Part shown: one piece after another, positions 14,777 through 16,403 of the stretch | Layout of the letters: every line of letters begins with the position of its first letter | Numbering within the stretch: position 1 is the first letter of the stretch | Assembly (NCBI GenBank): GCA_014801595.1 | Contig: JAAVDV010000028.1 | Span: 9,018 to 25,420 of the forward strand | DNA from: Bacteroides sp. | Lineage (GTDB): Bacteria; Bacteroidota; Bacteroidia; Bacteroidales; Muribaculaceae | Length of the DNA stretch: 16,403 nucleotides | Direction: 5' to 3' | Translations under genes and position numbers: made by a program | The notes under the pieces: generated by a model | What the model was told of the DNA's origin: nothing | Database searches by the model: none | Seen by the model: the letters and a program-made list of their open reading frames with translations, nothing else

Positions 14777-15979
14777 TTAATTCAATGTGCGGCCGGGGTA
14801 GGCCTCCAGCGCCGCTTCGAGCACACGCAGGGCCTTGGCAAGCTCCTCCTTCTTGAGCACATAGGCTATGCGCACCTCATCGCGCCCCATTCCCGGAGTC
14901 GTATAGAAGCCGGAAGCCGGAGCCATGAAGACAGTGGCTCCCTCATGTTCGAATTCCTCCAGACACCAGGCGCAGAACTTGTCGGCGTCGTCGACCGGCA
15001 ATTTCGCCACGGTGTAGAAAGCGCCCATCGGGATAGGGGAGTAGCAGCCCGGTATGCGGTTGATGCCGTCTACCAGGAAATTGCGGCGTTCCACATATTC
15101 CTGATACGTCGAGAGCATGTATTCCGGCGATGCGTCGATCGAGGCTTCCGCCACGATCTGGCCCAGCAGCGGCGGACTCAGGCGTGCCTGACAGAATTTC
15201 ATCACATTCTTGCGCAGAGCCTCATTCTTCGTGATCAACGCGCCGATTCGGATGCCGCATTCATTGTAACGCTTCGAGACGGAGTCGATGAGCACCACCT
15301 GACGCTCGATTCCCGGCAGATGGAAAGCCGAGATATAGGGTGCGCCCGTATAGCAGAATTCACGGTAGACCTCGTCGGAGAAGAGGAAGAGATCGTGCTT
15401 CAGCACGAGATCGCGTATCTGAAGCATCTCCTTCATAGAATAGAGATAGCCGGTCGGGTTGTTGGGATTGCAGATGAGGATACCCTTCGTGCGCGGAGTG
15501 ATCAGTTTCTCGAATTCCTCCACCGGGGGTAGGGCGAAACCGTTGTCGATTGATGAAGGGATAGTGACGATCTTGGCGCCTGCCGAGATGGCGAAAGCCA
15601 TGTAATTGGCATAGGCCGGTTCGGGCACGATGATTTCGTCGCCCGGGTCGAGGCAGGCCATGAAAGCGAAAAGCACGGCTTCCGATCCCCCTGAGGTCAC
15701 GATGATATCATCCGTATCGACCTCGATATTGAAGCGATGGTAATATTCACGGAGCTTGCGACGCAGAGAGAGCAATCCCTCTGACGGGGAATACTCCAGC
15801 ACCTCGCGATCGATGGCGCGTAGGGCCTCGAAAGCCTGGGGAGGAGTGGGGAGGTCGGGCTGACCGATGTTAAGGCGATAGACCTTCAGACCACGTTGCA
15901 CGGCCTTGTTGGCGAGCGGGACGAGTCGGCGTATAGGTGAAGCGGGCATAATTTCGCCTCGGTGTGATACTTCGGGCAT
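14777..15979 (-). CDS. Class I PLP-dependent aminotransferase (aspartate aminotransferase-like)
   Basis: This 400-aa enzyme has the full class I/II fold-type I aminotransferase set: NIGQPDLPTP near residue 37, SGGSEA (96-101) for phosphate binding, NPNNPTG (171-177), the SDEVYREF strand with D202 and Y205, SVSKRYNECGIRIG with the Schiff-base lysine K236 and R244, and the substrate-carboxylate arginine R370. Length is normal. It transfers amino groups between an amino acid and a 2-oxo acid with pyridoxal phosphate; aspartate or an aromatic/branched substrate cannot be decided from motifs. Cytosolic, probably amino-acid metabolism. Its own promoter lies at 16019-16050 and it is followed by the TPR gene. 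The first ATG (15979) gives MPEVSHRGEIMPASPIRRL; the in-frame second ATG at residue 11 is also possible. Confidence 0.93.
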   Translation of the reverse strand: MPEVSHRGEIMPASPIRRLVPLANKAVQRGLKVYRLNIGQPDLPTPPQAFEALRAIDREVLEYSPSEGLLSLRRKLREYYHRFNIEVDTDDIIVTSGGSEAVLFAFMACLDPGDEIIVPEPAYANYMAFAISAGAKIVTIPSSIDNGFALPPVEEFEKLITPRTKGILICNPNNPTGYLYSMKEMLQIRDLVLKHDLFLFSDEVYREFCYTGAPYISAFHLPGIERQVVLIDSVSKRYNECGIRIGALITKNEALRKNVMKFCQARLSPPLLGQIVAEASIDASPEYMLSTYQEYVERRNFLVDGINRIPGCYSPIPMGAFYTVAKLPVDDADKFCAWCLEEFEHEGATVFMAPASGFYTTPGMGRDEVRIAYVLKKEELAKALRVLEAALEAYPGRTLN

Positions 15980-16018
15980 TGCGCGGGGAATTTTAGGTTT
16001 CAGGGATTATATTTTCTA

Positions 16019-16050
16019 CAAAGATAACACACCCGGCGGCAAAAAACAAA
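16019..16050 (-). promoter_or_regulatory. Promoter of the aminotransferase-TPR operon
   Basis: On the minus strand TTTG (16047-16050), 20 bases, TATCTTTG (16019-16026). Transcription would start near 16013, giving a ~34-base leader to the ATG at 15979. Confidence 0.8.
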
Positions 16051-16114
16051 TAAACGCCGACAAAAGTGGATGCGCGAGGCGGGAGCAGCGGCTGCCCGGC
16101 AGCGGCCGGAGCGG

Positions 16115-16186
16115 GCGGGAAGGGCGGCGGAGCCGCCCGGCACCAACGAGCTTCGCGCCGATAAAAGCCGCCCAGGCAGAGGAGGG
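16115..16186. repeat. 72-bp GC-rich intergenic repeat, copy 1
   Basis: It begins GCGGGAAGGGCGGCGGAGCC and ends AGGCAGAGGAGGG, with two differences from copy 2 (16278-16349). Near its start it holds a perfect 7-bp hairpin, GGGCGGC-GGA-GCCGCCC (16122-16138). It resembles a REP-type or similar dispersed palindromic element; no coding role is likely. Confidence 0.75.
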
Positions 16187-16277
16187 GAGCAAGGAGGAGC
16201 GGGGCGGCCAGGGAGGAGCAAGAAGGAAAGGAGGAGAGGGGCAAGAGGGGAGCCGGAGGGAGGCAGAGGGCGGAGCG

Positions 16278-16349
16278 GCGGGAAGGGCGGCGGAGCCGCC
16301 CGGCACCAACGAGCTTCGCGCCGATAAGAGCCGCCCTGGCAGAGGAGGG
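16278..16349. repeat. 72-bp GC-rich intergenic repeat, copy 2
   Basis: Same orientation as copy 1, 163 bases further on; 70 of 72 bases agree. The hairpin GGGCGGC-GGA-GCCGCCC is unchanged, while the two differences lie in the later part (ATAAGAG for ATAAAAG, CCCTGG for CCCAGG). Confidence 0.75.
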
Positions 16350-16403
16350 AGGAGCAGCGCGGAGCAGCGATGAGAGGAAGGCGGAGGGAGAGAGGAGCAG
16401 CAA

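Larger units (their letters stand above)
16051..16403. other. GC-rich, purine-biased gene-free stretch at the right edge
   Basis: Apart from the two 72-bp repeats, the plus strand is nearly all A and G, mainly 16180-16277 (runs such as GAGGAGGGGAGC and GGAAAGGAGGAGAGGGG). Long frames exist on both strands, but their translations are Pro/Ala/Ser or Gly/Arg low complexity produced by the bias and repeats, so I call no gene. Confidence 0.6.

Noticed and set aside
14744..15532. 262-codon plus-strand frame
   Set aside because: Antisense shadow of the aminotransferase gene, which has all its catalytic motifs on the minus strand.
15993..16403. 136-codon minus-strand frame and overlapping frames at the right edge
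   Set aside because: Pro/Ala/Ser/Arg low-complexity translations that arise from the purine bias and the 72-bp repeats; they also overlap the aminotransferase promoter.
1..16403. CRISPR array, transposase, integrase, retron or attachment site
   Set aside because: No spaced direct repeats of CRISPR type, no recombinase or reverse transcriptase motifs and no duplicate of the tRNA-Leu 3' end were seen, so the means of island movement is not visible.

Overview
The window looks like Bacteroidales DNA, probably a gut Muribaculaceae-like genome. At least five promoters fit the Bacteroidetes consensus (TTTG or TTG, 19-20 bases, then TAnnTTTG). There are no obvious Shine-Dalgarno sites. Several genes belong to lineages common in Bacteroidetes. 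The placement is inference from these signs; no database search was possible.

Layout. Bases 1-722 carry the 5' part of a secreted, beta-rich protein on the minus strand, cut by the window edge. Bases 723-2004 are a long gene-poor stretch. It holds an orphan but textbook minus-strand promoter, a perfect AT-rich palindrome, a C-rich tract able to form a G-quadruplex on the minus strand, and the 34-codon stump of an AAA-type ATPase gene. Bases 2005-5801 are a tight plus-strand operon: a 519-aa protein with a C-terminal phospholipase-D-like (PLD) domain, a 199-aa stand-alone PLD-like protein that overlaps it by ATGA, and a 536-aa helical protein of unknown family. It meets, tail to tail across a shared hairpin, a minus-strand operon (8573 to 5913) of a third small PLD-like protein and two multi-pass membrane proteins. 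Back-to-back promoters at 8633-8711 drive that operon and a frameshifted lipoprotein gene (8771-9197). At 9328-11178 lies a 616-aa GHKL ATPase fused to a PD-(D/E)XK-type nuclease. Bases 11179-12960 hold a small membrane ORF and two truncated genes: an AlbA_2/HATPase_c_4 regulator lacking its front half, and a DUF4143-type ATPase fragment.

From about 13000 rightward the DNA becomes visibly richer in G and C and looks like core genome: a LuxR-type regulator with a YtfE-like diiron hemerythrin domain, tRNA-Leu(UAA), a bidirectional terminator, a small TPR protein and a class I aminotransferase. The right edge is a GC-rich, purine-biased intergenic region with two near-identical 72-bp repeats.

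Interpretation. Bases ~800-13000 look like an accessory, defence-type island that gains and loses genes. The best candidate for an undescribed system is the PLD/PLD/helical operon, where two separately encoded single-motif PLD-like chains could form one split active site. The convergent PLD/membrane/membrane operon is a possible second module or second system. The GHKL-nuclease gene is a plausible single-gene defence system. None of these functions is shown by the sequence alone.
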